Shown here: piece after piece, positions 17,157-25,398 of the stretch | Layout: each line of letters begins with the position of its first letter | Numbering within the stretch: the first letter of the stretch is position 1 | Assembly (NCBI GenBank): GCA_022801595.1 | Contig: JAAWSO010000003.1 | Coordinates: 124,001-188,000 of the forward strand | Direction: 5' to 3' | DNA: 64,000 nt | Origin: Clostridiales bacterium | GTDB taxonomy: Bacteria; Bacillota; Clostridia; Oscillospirales; Acutalibacteraceae | Program-made: the position numbers and the translations under genes | Notes under the pieces: model-generated | Told to the model about the DNA's origin: nothing | Database searches by the model: none | The model's input: the letters and a program-made list of their open reading frames with translations, nothing else

Positions 17157-17426
17157 CCCCCCCAAAAAAGCAGGTAGTTGGATCGGTTGCGAATGCGATC
17201 TCTGTGGCTGAGAATGAGCCCACACCCCATAAGACAGATGGTGATGCCGCAGGGCAGGCAGAACGGAGGGCTACGGCCTTCCCAGCATCGTTACGCCCCA
17301 ATTGTGTACAAAAATATTGCAATCGCTTACGTGTTATTACCAAGCATGGACTGGCCAACGAGGGTGGGAAACGGGGATTTTCGATCAAAAAGCCTGGACA
17401 GTTTTGTCCAGGCTTTTTGACTGCCA
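17157..17426. other. Gene-free stretch with possible structured RNA
   Basis: No credible gene is seen. The segment 17185-17310 is GC-rich and has partly complementary blocks such as TGTGGCT/AGCCCACA. It is not a riboswitch I can name. A bidirectional terminator closes it on the right. Confidence 0.4.
17387..17418. terminator. Bidirectional terminator between convergent genes
   Basis: The stem AAGCCTGGACA/TGTCCAGGCTT is flanked by A and T runs. It serves the rightward DIP1984 unit and the leftward DUF6630-like gene. Confidence 0.9.
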
Positions 17427-18023
17427 TCAAGCGTCTTTTGCAAAATCAATCTTCTGGTGAAGCAAGCTGGCGGATTGCCGTAAAGAATCCAATTCTTCCC
17501 TGGTGCAAAAAAAGACAGCGTATGCGTCGCTTTCCGTGTCGATATTTCCTACCACAAGATTGCGTTCCGTTAGCTTTTCGTCCAACTGCCTGCACCATTC
17601 GCTGATGTCTCCCTGCTCCAAAAAATCAGGGTCGGATGCCTCGATTTGAATCCCTTCCTGTTGAGCCCGTTTGGTTTGGCACAGAAAAAATCGAAAATCC
17701 TGCCATTCATCCTTCCAATCCCGAACGCAGACATATCCATATCGTTGGAGAATATCCAGCATCAGCCACCATGGGTCCTGCACACACTCCAGCACTTTCT
17801 CATGCTCCAACAAACCCTCTTCCTGCAAACGCTCCCTGTGCTGGCCTGCATATTTTTCTGAATTGGAAAACCCTTCCCTCAGCTCATGCAAAACCTCCGG
17901 GTCATGGGGGGCAATTTGTTTTACGATTTCAAAATATGCTTCTTGCTCCTGCTGAGAGACCACTGTTTCCATTGGATTTCCCTGGGGTGCTTCCTGATCC
18001 TTTTTCTTTCCAAATAACCACAT
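17427..18023 (-). CDS. DUF6630-like protein
   Basis: A 198-residue soluble acidic protein. The wording around WWLMLDILQRYGYVCVRDWKDE and the C-terminal ESDAYAVFFCTREELD resembles DUF6630 proteins, whose function is unknown. The N-terminus WLFGKKKDQ is basic but is not a signal peptide. The ATG at 18023 follows GGGAGG. It is 25 bp downstream of pdxR in the same direction and could be cotranscribed with it, though no functional link to vitamin B6 is evident. Confidence 0.7.
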   Translation of the reverse strand: MWLFGKKKDQEAPQGNPMETVVSQQEQEAYFEIVKQIAPHDPEVLHELREGFSNSEKYAGQHRERLQEEGLLEHEKVLECVQDPWWLMLDILQRYGYVCVRDWKDEWQDFRFFLCQTKRAQQEGIQIEASDPDFLEQGDISEWCRQLDEKLTERNLVVGNIDTESDAYAVFFCTREELDSLRQSASLLHQKIDFAKDA

Positions 18024-18048
18024 AACTTTTTAACCTCCCAAATCAAAA

Positions 18049-19464
18049 TCAAACAATCGATTTTCCCCATGCCCAACTTAATCGGCCCACCGCTTCCCGG
18101 ATCTGCTCAGGAGAAAGCTGGGCGTAGCCCATAAGCAGCGTGGGAGCCTGGCAGGATAAACGGGATGGAGCCAAATAATAGCCGGATAGCCCCTGCACCT
18201 TCACCCTAACTTCCTTCGCTGCGGCAATCAGTTGGTTCTCCGTATATCCGTTGTCCACCCGGAGCAAACAATGCAGACCAGCGTTTGCCCCTAAAATTTG
18301 GATATCTGGCGCCAAAGGGCTGTTTTTCCACTCGGCCAATAGGGCTTCCCGGCGTTTTCGGTAACTATTTTTCCGCCGGTTCAAGTGCCGTTCCAAATGC
18401 CCATCCCGCAAAAAACAGTGGAGAGTATGCTGTTCAAACCGAGATACGGTGGAGGAATATTTTCCAAACCGCTCCTGATACGGCTCCAGCAAACAGTGAG
18501 GCAGCACCATATACGCAATTCGGATGGACGGCGCGATACTGCGGGAAAAGGTGCCGATATAAATCACCCGGTCGGTTGGCGCAAGCCCCTGCAAGGCCGG
18601 GATGGGCCGTCCAGAAAACTTAAATTCGCTGTCATAATCGTCCTCAATCACATAACGGTTTGCGCGTTCCGCCGCCCACCCCAGCAGTTCCGCCCGTCTC
18701 CCAATGGGCATGACAACCCCAGTAGGAAATTGGTGGGACGGTGTGATATACGCGACATTGGCCGGAGAATCATACAACTGCTCTAAGCTCATACCCTGCT
18801 GGTCCACATCCAAAAAACAAAGGGATTTCCCGCTGTTTCGGATGGTCTGGCAAGCCTTGGGATAGCCGGGATTTTCCATCGCGAAGATAGCATCCGGCCC
18901 TAAAAGCTGGCACACCAGGGTGAGCAGGTATTCCATGCCCGCCCCCACCACCAGCTGGGCAGGGGAACACGCCACGCCCCGGTACTCGTGAAGGTATTTG
19001 GCGACGCTTTCCCGCAGGCACCAATCCCCTTGTCCGTGGCCATGACGCAGCAGTTCCCGCTGATGGTACATAATTTCCTTGGTAATTTTCGCCCAGGTAG
19101 CATAGGGAAACGCGTCGGCATCCACGGTATTGGTGGAAAAATCGAAATCGTATTCCTCCCCTGGGGCAGCCTGCTGGGAAATGGTTTCCATGGGTTTCGG
19201 CTGGAATAAAGGGGCTTCCACGCGGCAAACGTAAAAACCGCTTTTCGCTACCGCCCGCAAATATCCCTCCGTGACCAGCATTTGATATGCGGTATCAACG
19301 GTATTCTGGCTGATTTTCAGATGATCCGACAAGGCTCGTTTGGACGGCATTTTTTCCCCTTCCCGATAGTGGCCGCTGCGGATTTCTTCCACAATAAATT
19401 GGTAAAGCTGATAGTAAAGGGGCGTCTTTCCGTCCCGCCTAAAATCAATGGTCAAGCTTCCCAT
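18049..19464 (-). CDS. pdxR: PdxR, MocR/GntR-family regulator of pyridoxal phosphate synthesis
   Basis: A 471-residue regulator: N-terminal GntR winged helix (about 10-78, with MPSKRALSDHLKISQNTVDTAY) joined to a fold-type I aminotransferase-like domain that senses PLP. Divergent placement against pdxST supports the PdxR name. The PLP-lysine segment, usually GTFSKS, reads IGTFSRSIAPSIR here with Arg308 (codon CGC at 18543-18541). An internal aldimine therefore cannot form at that position. It may bind PLP non-covalently or sense another ligand. The ATG at 19464 was accepted as start, in good alignment with the family (SLTIDFRRDGKTPLYYQLY). Confidence 0.85.
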   Translation of the reverse strand: MGSLTIDFRRDGKTPLYYQLYQFIVEEIRSGHYREGEKMPSKRALSDHLKISQNTVDTAYQMLVTEGYLRAVAKSGFYVCRVEAPLFQPKPMETISQQAAPGEEYDFDFSTNTVDADAFPYATWAKITKEIMYHQRELLRHGHGQGDWCLRESVAKYLHEYRGVACSPAQLVVGAGMEYLLTLVCQLLGPDAIFAMENPGYPKACQTIRNSGKSLCFLDVDQQGMSLEQLYDSPANVAYITPSHQFPTGVVMPIGRRAELLGWAAERANRYVIEDDYDSEFKFSGRPIPALQGLAPTDRVIYIGTFSRSIAPSIRIAYMVLPHCLLEPYQERFGKYSSTVSRFEQHTLHCFLRDGHLERHLNRRKNSYRKRREALLAEWKNSPLAPDIQILGANAGLHCLLRVDNGYTENQLIAAAKEVRVKVQGLSGYYLAPSRLSCQAPTLLMGYAQLSPEQIREAVGRLSWAWGKSIV

Positions 19465-19479
19465 CGTATGGCATCCTCC

Positions 19480-19542
19480 AATCTGACCCTATTAAAAAGT
19501 CTTAATCTGACCATTTAACTGGAATCAGTTTTTCGTTATAAT
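19480..19542 (+). promoter_or_regulatory. pdxST promoter with direct-repeat PdxR operator
   Basis: Two perfect copies of AATCTGACC lie at 19480-19488 and 19504-19512, 24 bp apart. The second ends one base before the -35 TTTAAC (19514-19519), followed by a 17-base spacer and -10 TATAAT (19537-19542). MocR-type PdxR proteins are known to bind direct repeats near pdxST, so these are the likely sites. Confidence 0.72.
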
Positions 19543-19598
19543 AATACCACATATTTTTTGGAATCACTACCCCAAACGAGAATACAGGAGGATTTTTC

Positions 19599-20477
19599 AT
19601 GAGTGAACAATACGGTTTGAACAAGAATCTGGCGCAAATGCTGAAAGGCGGCGTCATTATGGATGTTACCACCCCACAAGAGGCGGAAATCGCACAGGAG
19701 GCCGGTGCGGTTGCGGTCATGGCACTGGAGCGTGTGCCATCCGATATCCGCAAGCAAGGCGGCGTTGCCCGCATGAGCGACCCAAAAATGATTAAGGAAA
19801 TCCAAAACGCGGTTTCCATCCCGGTCATGGCAAAGGCTCGGATTGGCCACATCGTAGAAGCCCAAATCCTGGAAGCCTTGGGCGTGGACTACATCGACGA
19901 GAGTGAAGTTCTCACCCCGGCTGACGATATGTACCACCTGAACAAGCACGATTTTAAGGTTCCCTTTGTCTGCGGCGCACGCAACATCGGGGAGGCTTTG
20001 CGGAGGATTGGCGAAGGCGCTTCCATGATCCGCACCAAGGGTGAGGCCGGCACTGGCAACGTGGTAGAAGCCGTGCGCCACATGCGTACCATGCAGTCCG
20101 CCATCCACCAACTGAAGAGCATGGACAGCGCGGAGCTGATGACCTTTGCCAAGGACAACGGCGCTCCCTTCGACCTGGTGCGGTATGTAGCGGAAAACGG
20201 CAAGCTTCCTGTGGTGAACTTTGCCGCCGGCGGCATCGCCACCCCTGCTGACGCTGCTCTCATGATGCAACTTGGCAGCGAGGGCGTATTTGTTGGCTCG
20301 GGTATTTTCAAGTCCTCCAATCCAAAGGTAATGGCCCGTGCGATTGTAAAGGCAACCGCTCACTACAATGACCCAGCGGTTCTGGCTGAGGTCAGCGAAG
20401 GGCTGGGCGAGGCTATGAAAGGCCTGTCCATTGATGAAATCCCGCCCCAATACCGCTTAGCGGAACGAGGCTGGTAA
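19599..20477 (+). CDS. pdxS: Pyridoxal 5'-phosphate synthase subunit PdxS
   Basis: A 292-residue synthase lyase subunit that makes PLP from ribose 5-phosphate, glyceraldehyde 3-phosphate and ammonia delivered by PdxT. It is full length. The sequence follows the family closely: [49 protein letters not shown] and the phosphate-binding [22 protein letters not shown] 19599 follows AGGAGGA. Five bases separate it from pdxT. Confidence 0.98.
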   Translation: MSEQYGLNKNLAQMLKGGVIMDVTTPQEAEIAQEAGAVAVMALERVPSDIRKQGGVARMSDPKMIKEIQNAVSIPVMAKARIGHIVEAQILEALGVDYIDESEVLTPADDMYHLNKHDFKVPFVCGARNIGEALRRIGEGASMIRTKGEAGTGNVVEAVRHMRTMQSAIHQLKSMDSAELMTFAKDNGAPFDLVRYVAENGKLPVVNFAAGGIATPADAALMMQLGSEGVFVGSGIFKSSNPKVMARAIVKATAHYNDPAVLAEVSEGLGEAMKGLSIDEIPPQYRLAERGW

Positions 20478-20482
20478 TCTCC

Positions 20483-21076
20483 ATGAGCAATCAAATTACC
20501 ATTGGTGTGCTGTCCTATCAGGGTTCTGTGGAGGAACATCTCCATTGCCTGGAGCAACTGCCCAATGTCCGCGCCATACCGGTCAAGACCTTAGCCGCTC
20601 TGGAAGAAGCGGACGGCTTAATTCTGCCTGGCGGAGAGAGCACCACCATCTCCAAGCTTCTGGATATCTTTGGCCTGATGGAGCCTTTGCGTAAGCGAAT
20701 CGAAGGCGGTATGCCCGTCTGGGGGACCTGCGCCGGTATGATTCTGCTGGCGAAAGAAATTGTAGGGGAACCGGCCCACTTAGCGGTCATGGACATCACT
20801 GTGCGCCGCAATGCCTATGGCACCCAATTGGATAGCTTTACTGAATTGGTGACGGTGCCGGAAATCTGCACGCAACCCATCCCTCTAACCTTTATCCGGG
20901 CACCTTGGATCGAAAAAGCGGATGAAAAAAAGGTCCAAATCCTGTGCCGGCTCCATGGCCACATTGTGGCTGCCCGTCAGGGGCACATGCTGGTAACCTC
21001 CTATCATCCAGAAGTGACCGACGATCGGCACACCCACCAATATTTCGCCAATATGGTCGTCTCTTCCGCTGAATAA
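20483..21076 (+). CDS. pdxT: Pyridoxal 5'-phosphate synthase glutaminase PdxT
   Basis: A 197-residue class I glutaminase that feeds ammonia to PdxS. The catalytic Cys lies in WGTCAGMILLA (near 80) and the His/Glu pair in SYHPEVTDD near the end. LPGGESTTISKLL is the family oxyanion region. It is full length and translationally close-coupled to pdxS. Confidence 0.98.
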   Translation: MSNQITIGVLSYQGSVEEHLHCLEQLPNVRAIPVKTLAALEEADGLILPGGESTTISKLLDIFGLMEPLRKRIEGGMPVWGTCAGMILLAKEIVGEPAHLAVMDITVRRNAYGTQLDSFTELVTVPEICTQPIPLTFIRAPWIEKADEKKVQILCRLHGHIVAARQGHMLVTSYHPEVTDDRHTHQYFANMVVSSAE

Positions 21077-21131
21077 CCGCTCCCTACCTCAACCCGAAAA
21101 GGATGGGCATTCCCCTTTCTAGCATAAGAAC

Positions 21132-21168
21132 AAAAGCCAGAACGAAACGATTCGTTCTGGCTTTTTTA
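21132..21168 (+). terminator. Terminator of pdxST
   Basis: The long perfect stem AAAGCCAGAACGA/TCGTTCTGGCTTT is followed by T residues. Confidence 0.92.
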
Positions 21169-21241
21169 TTTGTATCCATAGACTTTCCAGGCATCGCCAA
21201 TTTCTTTGAGAAAAACTTTCCACTCTTTTCGATGAAAAAAC

Positions 21242-21270
21242 TTGACAACCTAAACTGTTGCGAATATGAT
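21242..21270 (+). promoter_or_regulatory. Promoter of the rhodanese lipoprotein gene
   Basis: Consensus -35 TTGACA (21242-21247), 17-base spacer, -10 TATGAT (21265-21270). Confidence 0.82.
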
Positions 21271-21310
21271 TACCATATAAACTGCGACAATAAAAATGGA
21301 AGGCGATTGG

Positions 21311-21742
21311 ATGAAAAAAATAAAAAGATTGATCGGCGCAACTATGACCATTGCTGTAACGGCAGCCTTGCTTGCTGGCTGTTCCTCCAAATCGGAAGCG
21401 CAACCGAACAGCAGCAGTCCCGGCTCCTATCAAACCATCTCTCCACAGACCGCTAAATTACGGATGGACTCCGGAGATGATATTATTCTGCTTGATGTCC
21501 GCACCGAAAAGGAATACAAAGAAAGACATATCCCTAGGGCCATCCTCATCCCTAACGAAACCATTGGCCAGACCCCGCTGGAACAACTTCCCGACTTAAA
21601 CGCTGAAATTTTGGTCTACTGCCGAAGCGGAAACCGCAGCGCCCAAGCCGCAAAAAAATTGGCAGCCGCTGGTTACACCAATGTTTACGATTTCGGAGGC
21701 ATCCATAGCTGGCCTTATGAAACAGTAAGTGAACAGGAATGA
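21311..21742 (+). CDS. Rhodanese-domain lipoprotein
   Basis: About 143 residues. The signal peptide ends in the lipobox LLAGC, then a short Ser-rich linker leads to a single rhodanese domain with LLDVRTEKEYKERHIP and the active-site loop YCRSGNRSAQAAKKL. It probably handles sulfane sulfur or persulfides outside the membrane. I prefer ATG 21311, which follows GGAAGGCG, over the in-frame ATG at 21296. The remnant of an Rrf2 regulator lies just downstream; Rrf2 proteins often sense sulfur or redox state. Confidence 0.88.
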   Translation: MKKIKRLIGATMTIAVTAALLAGCSSKSEAQPNSSSPGSYQTISPQTAKLRMDSGDDIILLDVRTEKEYKERHIPRAILIPNETIGQTPLEQLPDLNAEILVYCRSGNRSAQAAKKLAAAGYTNVYDFGGIHSWPYETVSEQE

Positions 21743-21767
21743 TCGTACAAAGGAGGCCCCTCACCCT

Positions 21768-21901
21768 ATCACCAGTGAATTTACCATCGCAGTGCATGAT
21801 TGGTATTTTGACATCATAAAGCGCAGATCCGATCCAGCGATGTGCTGGCAGAAAATATTGGCACCAACCCAGCCAGAGTGCGCAAGGTGATGGCAAAATG
21901 A
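21768..21901 (+). pseudogene. Rrf2-family regulator, N-terminal remnant
   Basis: About 45 codons recoverable by shifting frames. They begin ITSEFTIAVH and continue KAQIRSSDVLAENIGTNPARVRKVMAK before TGA at 21899-21901. This is the winged-helix region of Rrf2 proteins (IscR/CymR type). An AAAGGAGG ribosome site remains at 21749-21757, but at least two indels and the loss of the C-terminal two thirds make it non-functional. The end abuts the GIY-YIG gene start, so replacement by insertion is likely. Confidence 0.72.
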
Positions 21902-21921
21902 AAGAAAGGGGAAGTAATGCC

Positions 21922-23607
21922 ATGATTCAGCTTGAAATTCGATCATTTACCTATGAGGATTTTGACCGTTGGTGTTTGCCTTGGGACTATCATTGCTTAT
22001 ACCTACTAGAAAATGGACGACAAGTTTATATTGGCGAAACAAAAGATGTCATTCAGCGGAGCAAGGAGCATAACAGGCCTTCTGATTTCTGTCAGAAATT
22101 TGATTTCCAACGGGTTTATGTAATTACCAGTGAAGATTTTGAAGAAACCCCAGCCAAGCACTATGAAGATCTTCTGATCCGTCTGATGCGGGCAGATGGG
22201 AAATTTGAAGTTGTAAACAACAAAGACGGGGAATGGACCCATTATAAAAGGAAAAATGGCTTTGAGATTTCTTTTGATCGGCTCTGGTTACAGCTTGAGA
22301 AAATCGGGTTGGTTAACGAAAAACATTTTTATTCGATTCTGAACACCGGTATGTACAAATATTGCCCGGATACGATGAATGTAACCCAGCAACAACACGA
22401 GGCTTTGACCAGTATCATGCATACCATTGATTCCAGAGAAACGTACCCCCATAAAGATAAGGAATTTTTGGCAAGGCCCATTTTATTAAGTGGAGACGCC
22501 GGAACCGGAAAAACAGTGGTTGCAACCACGTTATTTTATTATTTAAAGACACATCCAGCGTATCAAGATTTAAAAATTGGCCTAGTATATGCCAATCCAT
22601 CAACGCGGAATGTCATACAGCAGGTATTTTGTCATACGCCTGGCCTGCGAAAGAAGGATGTTATTGCTCCGATTGATGTCACCAAACAGCGCTATGACAT
22701 TATCATTTGTGATGAAGCGCAAAGATTGCGACAAGCAAAAAATATTGGCCGATACATGAAACATTTTAAAGCTGGAAATCAGCGGCTTCATTTAGATAAT
22801 CATCATGATGAGTTGGATTGGCTACTGACCAATACGGATCGTTTGATTTTATTCTACGATCCCAAACAAATTGTTTGCCCTTCTGACATTTCTCAGGATA
22901 AATTTGAAGAACGCTTAAAGGCGCGTAACCGTGGCATTCGGCCCATAGAGCTGAAAGAGCAGATGCGTATTTGCGCCGGGGATCAATATGTTCCTTACAT
23001 CTACCAGGTGTTGTTTCAGAAGGCAGATGCTCCGAAGCATTTTGAAAACTATGATTTTAAACTCTTTTCCAATTTTTCTGAAATGTGGACCGCACTGGAA
23101 GAGAAAGAGGAAACCGTCCAATTATGTCGTTTGTGCAGCGGCTATGGCTGGGAATGGACATCAAAAGGGAACCCGGAAAAACCAGATATCCAGCTAGATG
23201 GGTGTGAGATATGGTGGAATCGACAAACAGGCGGATGGCTGCAGAATCCGAAAGCCAAAAAAGAAATGGGCAGTATCTATTCTTTGGCTGGGTTGGATCT
23301 GAATTATACTGGGGTGGTGATTGGACCTGATCTGGTTTATGATCCAAAGGATGATAAGATCAAATGCAACAAGGCGTATTATTTTGATAGAAAGGTCAAA
23401 CAGGGTGTTGGCGAAGAGGAGCTAACCACTTTTCTGTTGGATACCTATGCGGTGCTCATGACTCGAGGGATTCTTGGAACATATGTGTATGTTTGCGATC
23501 CCCATTTGCGCCGATATCTCCAAAATTTTATTCCGTCAGCATCCCCGAAACTTCATGAACAGGCATCAAAAACATCAACCGTTTTTCAATCAAAACCTGG
23601 ATGTTGA
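21922..23607 (+). CDS. GIY-YIG nuclease fused to DUF2075 helicase-like domain
   Basis: About 561 residues. The N-terminus carries a GIY-YIG nuclease core (CLYLLENGRQVYIGETKDVIQRSKEH, about 26-50). The larger C-terminal part is a DUF2075 P-loop helicase-like domain with Walker A GDAGTGKT near 192-199, Walker B IIICDEAQRLR near 262, and the DUF2075 ending (SIYSLAGLDLNYTGVVIGPDL). ATG 21922 is preferred because AAAGGGGA lies nine bases before it; an upstream in-frame ATG at 21898 has a poor site. It stands alone with its own terminator, inserted next to an Rrf2 relic. The architecture suggests nucleic-acid cleavage coupled to ATP hydrolysis and may be a single-gene defence factor. Confidence 0.82.
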   Translation: MIQLEIRSFTYEDFDRWCLPWDYHCLYLLENGRQVYIGETKDVIQRSKEHNRPSDFCQKFDFQRVYVITSEDFEETPAKHYEDLLIRLMRADGKFEVVNNKDGEWTHYKRKNGFEISFDRLWLQLEKIGLVNEKHFYSILNTGMYKYCPDTMNVTQQQHEALTSIMHTIDSRETYPHKDKEFLARPILLSGDAGTGKTVVATTLFYYLKTHPAYQDLKIGLVYANPSTRNVIQQVFCHTPGLRKKDVIAPIDVTKQRYDIIICDEAQRLRQAKNIGRYMKHFKAGNQRLHLDNHHDELDWLLTNTDRLILFYDPKQIVCPSDISQDKFEERLKARNRGIRPIELKEQMRICAGDQYVPYIYQVLFQKADAPKHFENYDFKLFSNFSEMWTALEEKEETVQLCRLCSGYGWEWTSKGNPEKPDIQLDGCEIWWNRQTGGWLQNPKAKKEMGSIYSLAGLDLNYTGVVIGPDLVYDPKDDKIKCNKAYYFDRKVKQGVGEEELTTFLLDTYAVLMTRGILGTYVYVCDPHLRRYLQNFIPSASPKLHEQASKTSTVFQSKPGC

Positions 23608-23624
23608 TACATCCAGGTTTTTTG
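23592..23624 (+). terminator. Terminator of the GIY-YIG-DUF2075 gene
   Basis: The stem AAACCTGGATGT/ACATCCAGGTTT is followed by TTTT. Confidence 0.92.
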
Positions 23625-23855
23625 TTCAGACTCCTTTTTCCTCAAATGTGTTGTCTTGTATTGCCCGGCTGTTCCATGCTTGAGAAAACATGGCTAGAAT
23701 ATTTTCTTAATAGTCACTAAGGAGAAGGCCGGGAAAAAGCTTTTCCATACGGTAAGATGAGAAGATTTTTCAAGGATGAATGGAACCATGTCAAACTTAC
23801 CATCCATTACGTGTCAGAACGAAATCATTTCTCTGGCTTTTTCCTTTCCCATCTC

Positions 23856-24215
23856 TTAGTGGAAACGTGAATCGGGGCAGGCCATCCAAAAGCCGGATTG
23901 CCTGCCCTGTTTTTCTATTTCGAACCCAATACGCAGCGATTTGCTGGTATAGGAAGAAAAATCCCCATAAATGGCAATTTTCATGCCATAATTGATGTAT
24001 TTTTGCAGAATCTCTCCAGCCAAGCCGGTGCTCAGCGCAAAGAAATTCTCCGTAACCGTTTCTTTATTGAGGATGATTCCACTGGTATCAGTTTGGTATT
24101 TTACGGTCATAATCAAATCCAAGGCTGCCTGCACGCTATCTCGGATAATCGTTTCCCCAAATATGGCCCCGACGGTTTGATGATTTCACACAAGTTTCTC
24201 GACTTTCATTTTCAT
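23856..24215 (-). pseudogene. DUF4180 gene, broken
   Basis: The natural start ATG at 24215 follows AGAAAGGAG. The frame meets TGA at codon 10 (24188-24186) and then continues with recognisable DUF4180 sequence (VQAALDLIMTVKYQTDTSG, IILNKETVTENFFALSTGLAG, KIAIYGDFSSYTSKSL). After that the reading frame drifts away from the family ending. One nonsense change plus a 3' frameshift point to decay. The family's function is unknown. Confidence 0.78.
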
Positions 24216-24242
24216 GGCTCCTTTCTAAAACATAAGCAAAAT

Positions 24243-24274
24243 AAAAAGTCTGAACGCTAACTGCATTCAGACTC
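24243..24274 (-). terminator. Second, distal terminator of the tRNA cluster
   Basis: The stem GTCTGAACGC/GCATTCAGAC is followed leftward by TTTTT. It is closely similar in sequence to the proximal terminator at 24334-24371. Confidence 0.75.
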
Positions 24275-24333
24275 AAAATTGAAAGGGGTGGACACTTTAG
24301 ATGTCTCCCAAAACGCGAGTGCCTTGCCCGAAC

Positions 24334-24371
24334 AAAAGAAAAGAGTCTAGACGCGAATTGCGTCCAGACTC
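24334..24371 (-). terminator. Proximal terminator of the tRNA cluster
   Basis: The stem GAGTCTAGACGC/GCGTCCAGACTC with small loop is followed leftward by CTTTTCTTTT. It starts about five bases from the tRNA-Tyr 3' end. Confidence 0.85.
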
Positions 24372-24375
24372 AGTC

Positions 24376-24461
24376 TGGTGGGAGAGGGTGGATTCGGACC
24401 ACCGAAGCTGAAAAGCAACAGATTTACAGTCTGCCCCCTTTGGCCACTCGGGAACTCTCCC
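24376..24461 (-). tRNA. tRNA-Tyr (anticodon GTA)
   Basis: An 86-base class II tRNA with acceptor GGGAGAG/CTCTCCC, anticodon stem CAGA-CTGTAAA-TCTG, a long variable arm, and encoded CCA. It is last in a leftward Pro-Thr-Tyr cluster. Confidence 0.96.
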
Positions 24462-24485
24462 CTATATAATGTGTAACGAGATACT

Positions 24486-24561
24486 TGGAGCTGGTAGACG
24501 GACTTGAACCCCCGACCTGCTGATTACAAATCAGCTGCTCTACCAACTGAGCTACACCAGC
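24486..24561 (-). tRNA. tRNA-Thr (anticodon TGT)
   Basis: 76 bases, acceptor GCTGGTG/TACCAGC, anticodon arm CTGAT-TTGTAA-TCAG, T loop TTCAAGT, and encoded CCA. Confidence 0.96.
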
Positions 24562-24652
24562 GCAATTCCCGTTACACTGCAAATCGCAACTGGCGACTTG
24601 CCTATTGTATCACACTTCTCCCATGCTGTCAAGCGTGGAAATCTAGTGATGA

Positions 24653-24729
24653 TGGTCGAGATGACAGGGTTCGAACCTGCGGCATCTTGGTCCCAAACCA
24701 AGCACTCTACCAAACTGAGCTACATCTCG
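24653..24729 (-). tRNA. tRNA-Pro (anticodon TGG)
   Basis: 77 bases, acceptor CGAGATG/CATCTCG, anticodon arm CTTGG-TTTGGGA-CCAAG, T arm CAGGTTCGAACCTG, and encoded ACCA. It is first in the leftward cluster. Confidence 0.96.
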
Positions 24730-24861
24730 ATTTTCTGTGTCTCATTGAGACTGCTAGACAATTATATATTAAAAAACATGCAAAGTCAACCCCTTTCTCC
24801 AAGTTTTTTGAAAAATTTTTTCCTTTTTTCAAAAAATCTCCCAGCCTTTTGGAAATTCTCC

Positions 24862-24890
24862 TTGAAAGCCAAGCGACATAGTGTTACACT
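24862..24890 (+). promoter_or_regulatory. Promoter of the GtrA-like gene
   Basis: -35 TTGAAA (24862-24867), a 17-base spacer, and -10 TACACT (24885-24890). Transcription may continue into glyS. Confidence 0.65.
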
Positions 24891-24942
24891 ATTATAGAGT
24901 ATGGCTTTTCCCGCCTGACAGTTCCCGAAAGGATGGGGTAAT

Positions 24943-25365
24943 ATGGACAAGCTCCGCAAATTATTTTCCGCTCTGGTCAATCCCGAAACCATTTCTTATT
25001 TGATCTTCGGTATTTTGACCACGGCGATTAACATAGGATTATGCGGGCTGTTTGTACAGGTTCTTCATTGGAACGTGGTTCTCAGCAATATCTTGGGATG
25101 GATCGCCTCGGTTACTTTTGCGTTTGTCACCAACAAACTGGTGGTGTTCCGCAGCACAAAGGTTGGACTGCGGCTCCTGCTCAAGGAAACCGCCGCCTTT
25201 TTCGCTGCCCGACTGGTGTCCCTAGGAATCGACACCTTGGGCATGTGGCTGTGGGTGGATGTATGCCACGGGAACTTCTGGGTCGCCAAAATCGCGATGA
25301 ATGTGATTGTCATCGTGCTCAACTATATTTTTAGCAAAGTCTTTATTTTTAAACATAACAAGTAA
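24943..25365 (+). CDS. GtrA/GtcA-family polyprenyl-sugar flippase-like membrane protein
   Basis: 140 residues with four predicted membrane helices. The family signature reads ISYLIFGILTTAINIGLCGL, and later TFAFVTNKLVVFRS and NYIFSKVFIFKHNK. GtrA proteins move polyprenyl-phosphate sugars across the membrane. In Bacillus and Listeria GtcA works with CsbB and YfhO to glycosylate lipoteichoic acid, and homologues of both are in this window (43960-47497), though far away. ATG 24943 follows AAAGGATGGGG. It is 33 bp upstream of glyS. Confidence 0.9.
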   Translation: MDKLRKLFSALVNPETISYLIFGILTTAINIGLCGLFVQVLHWNVVLSNILGWIASVTFAFVTNKLVVFRSTKVGLRLLLKETAAFFAARLVSLGIDTLGMWLWVDVCHGNFWVAKIAMNVIVIVLNYIFSKVFIFKHNK

Positions 25366-25398
25366 ATCCATTTGGATCATTTTTTGGAGGAGAATTTC

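Noticed and set aside
17157..17386. TPP-riboswitch-like GGCTGAGAAT word
   Set aside because: The other conserved TPP elements (ACCTGA and the pyrophosphate-sensing arm) are absent and no thiamin gene follows.
19536..20450. 304-codon minus-strand frame opposite pdxS
   Set aside because: Antisense to the highly conserved pdxS gene.
24186..24188. TGA in the DUF4180 gene as a possible selenocysteine codon
   Set aside because: The family has no Cys/Sec at this position as far as I know, and the 3' end is also frameshifted, so decay explains it better.
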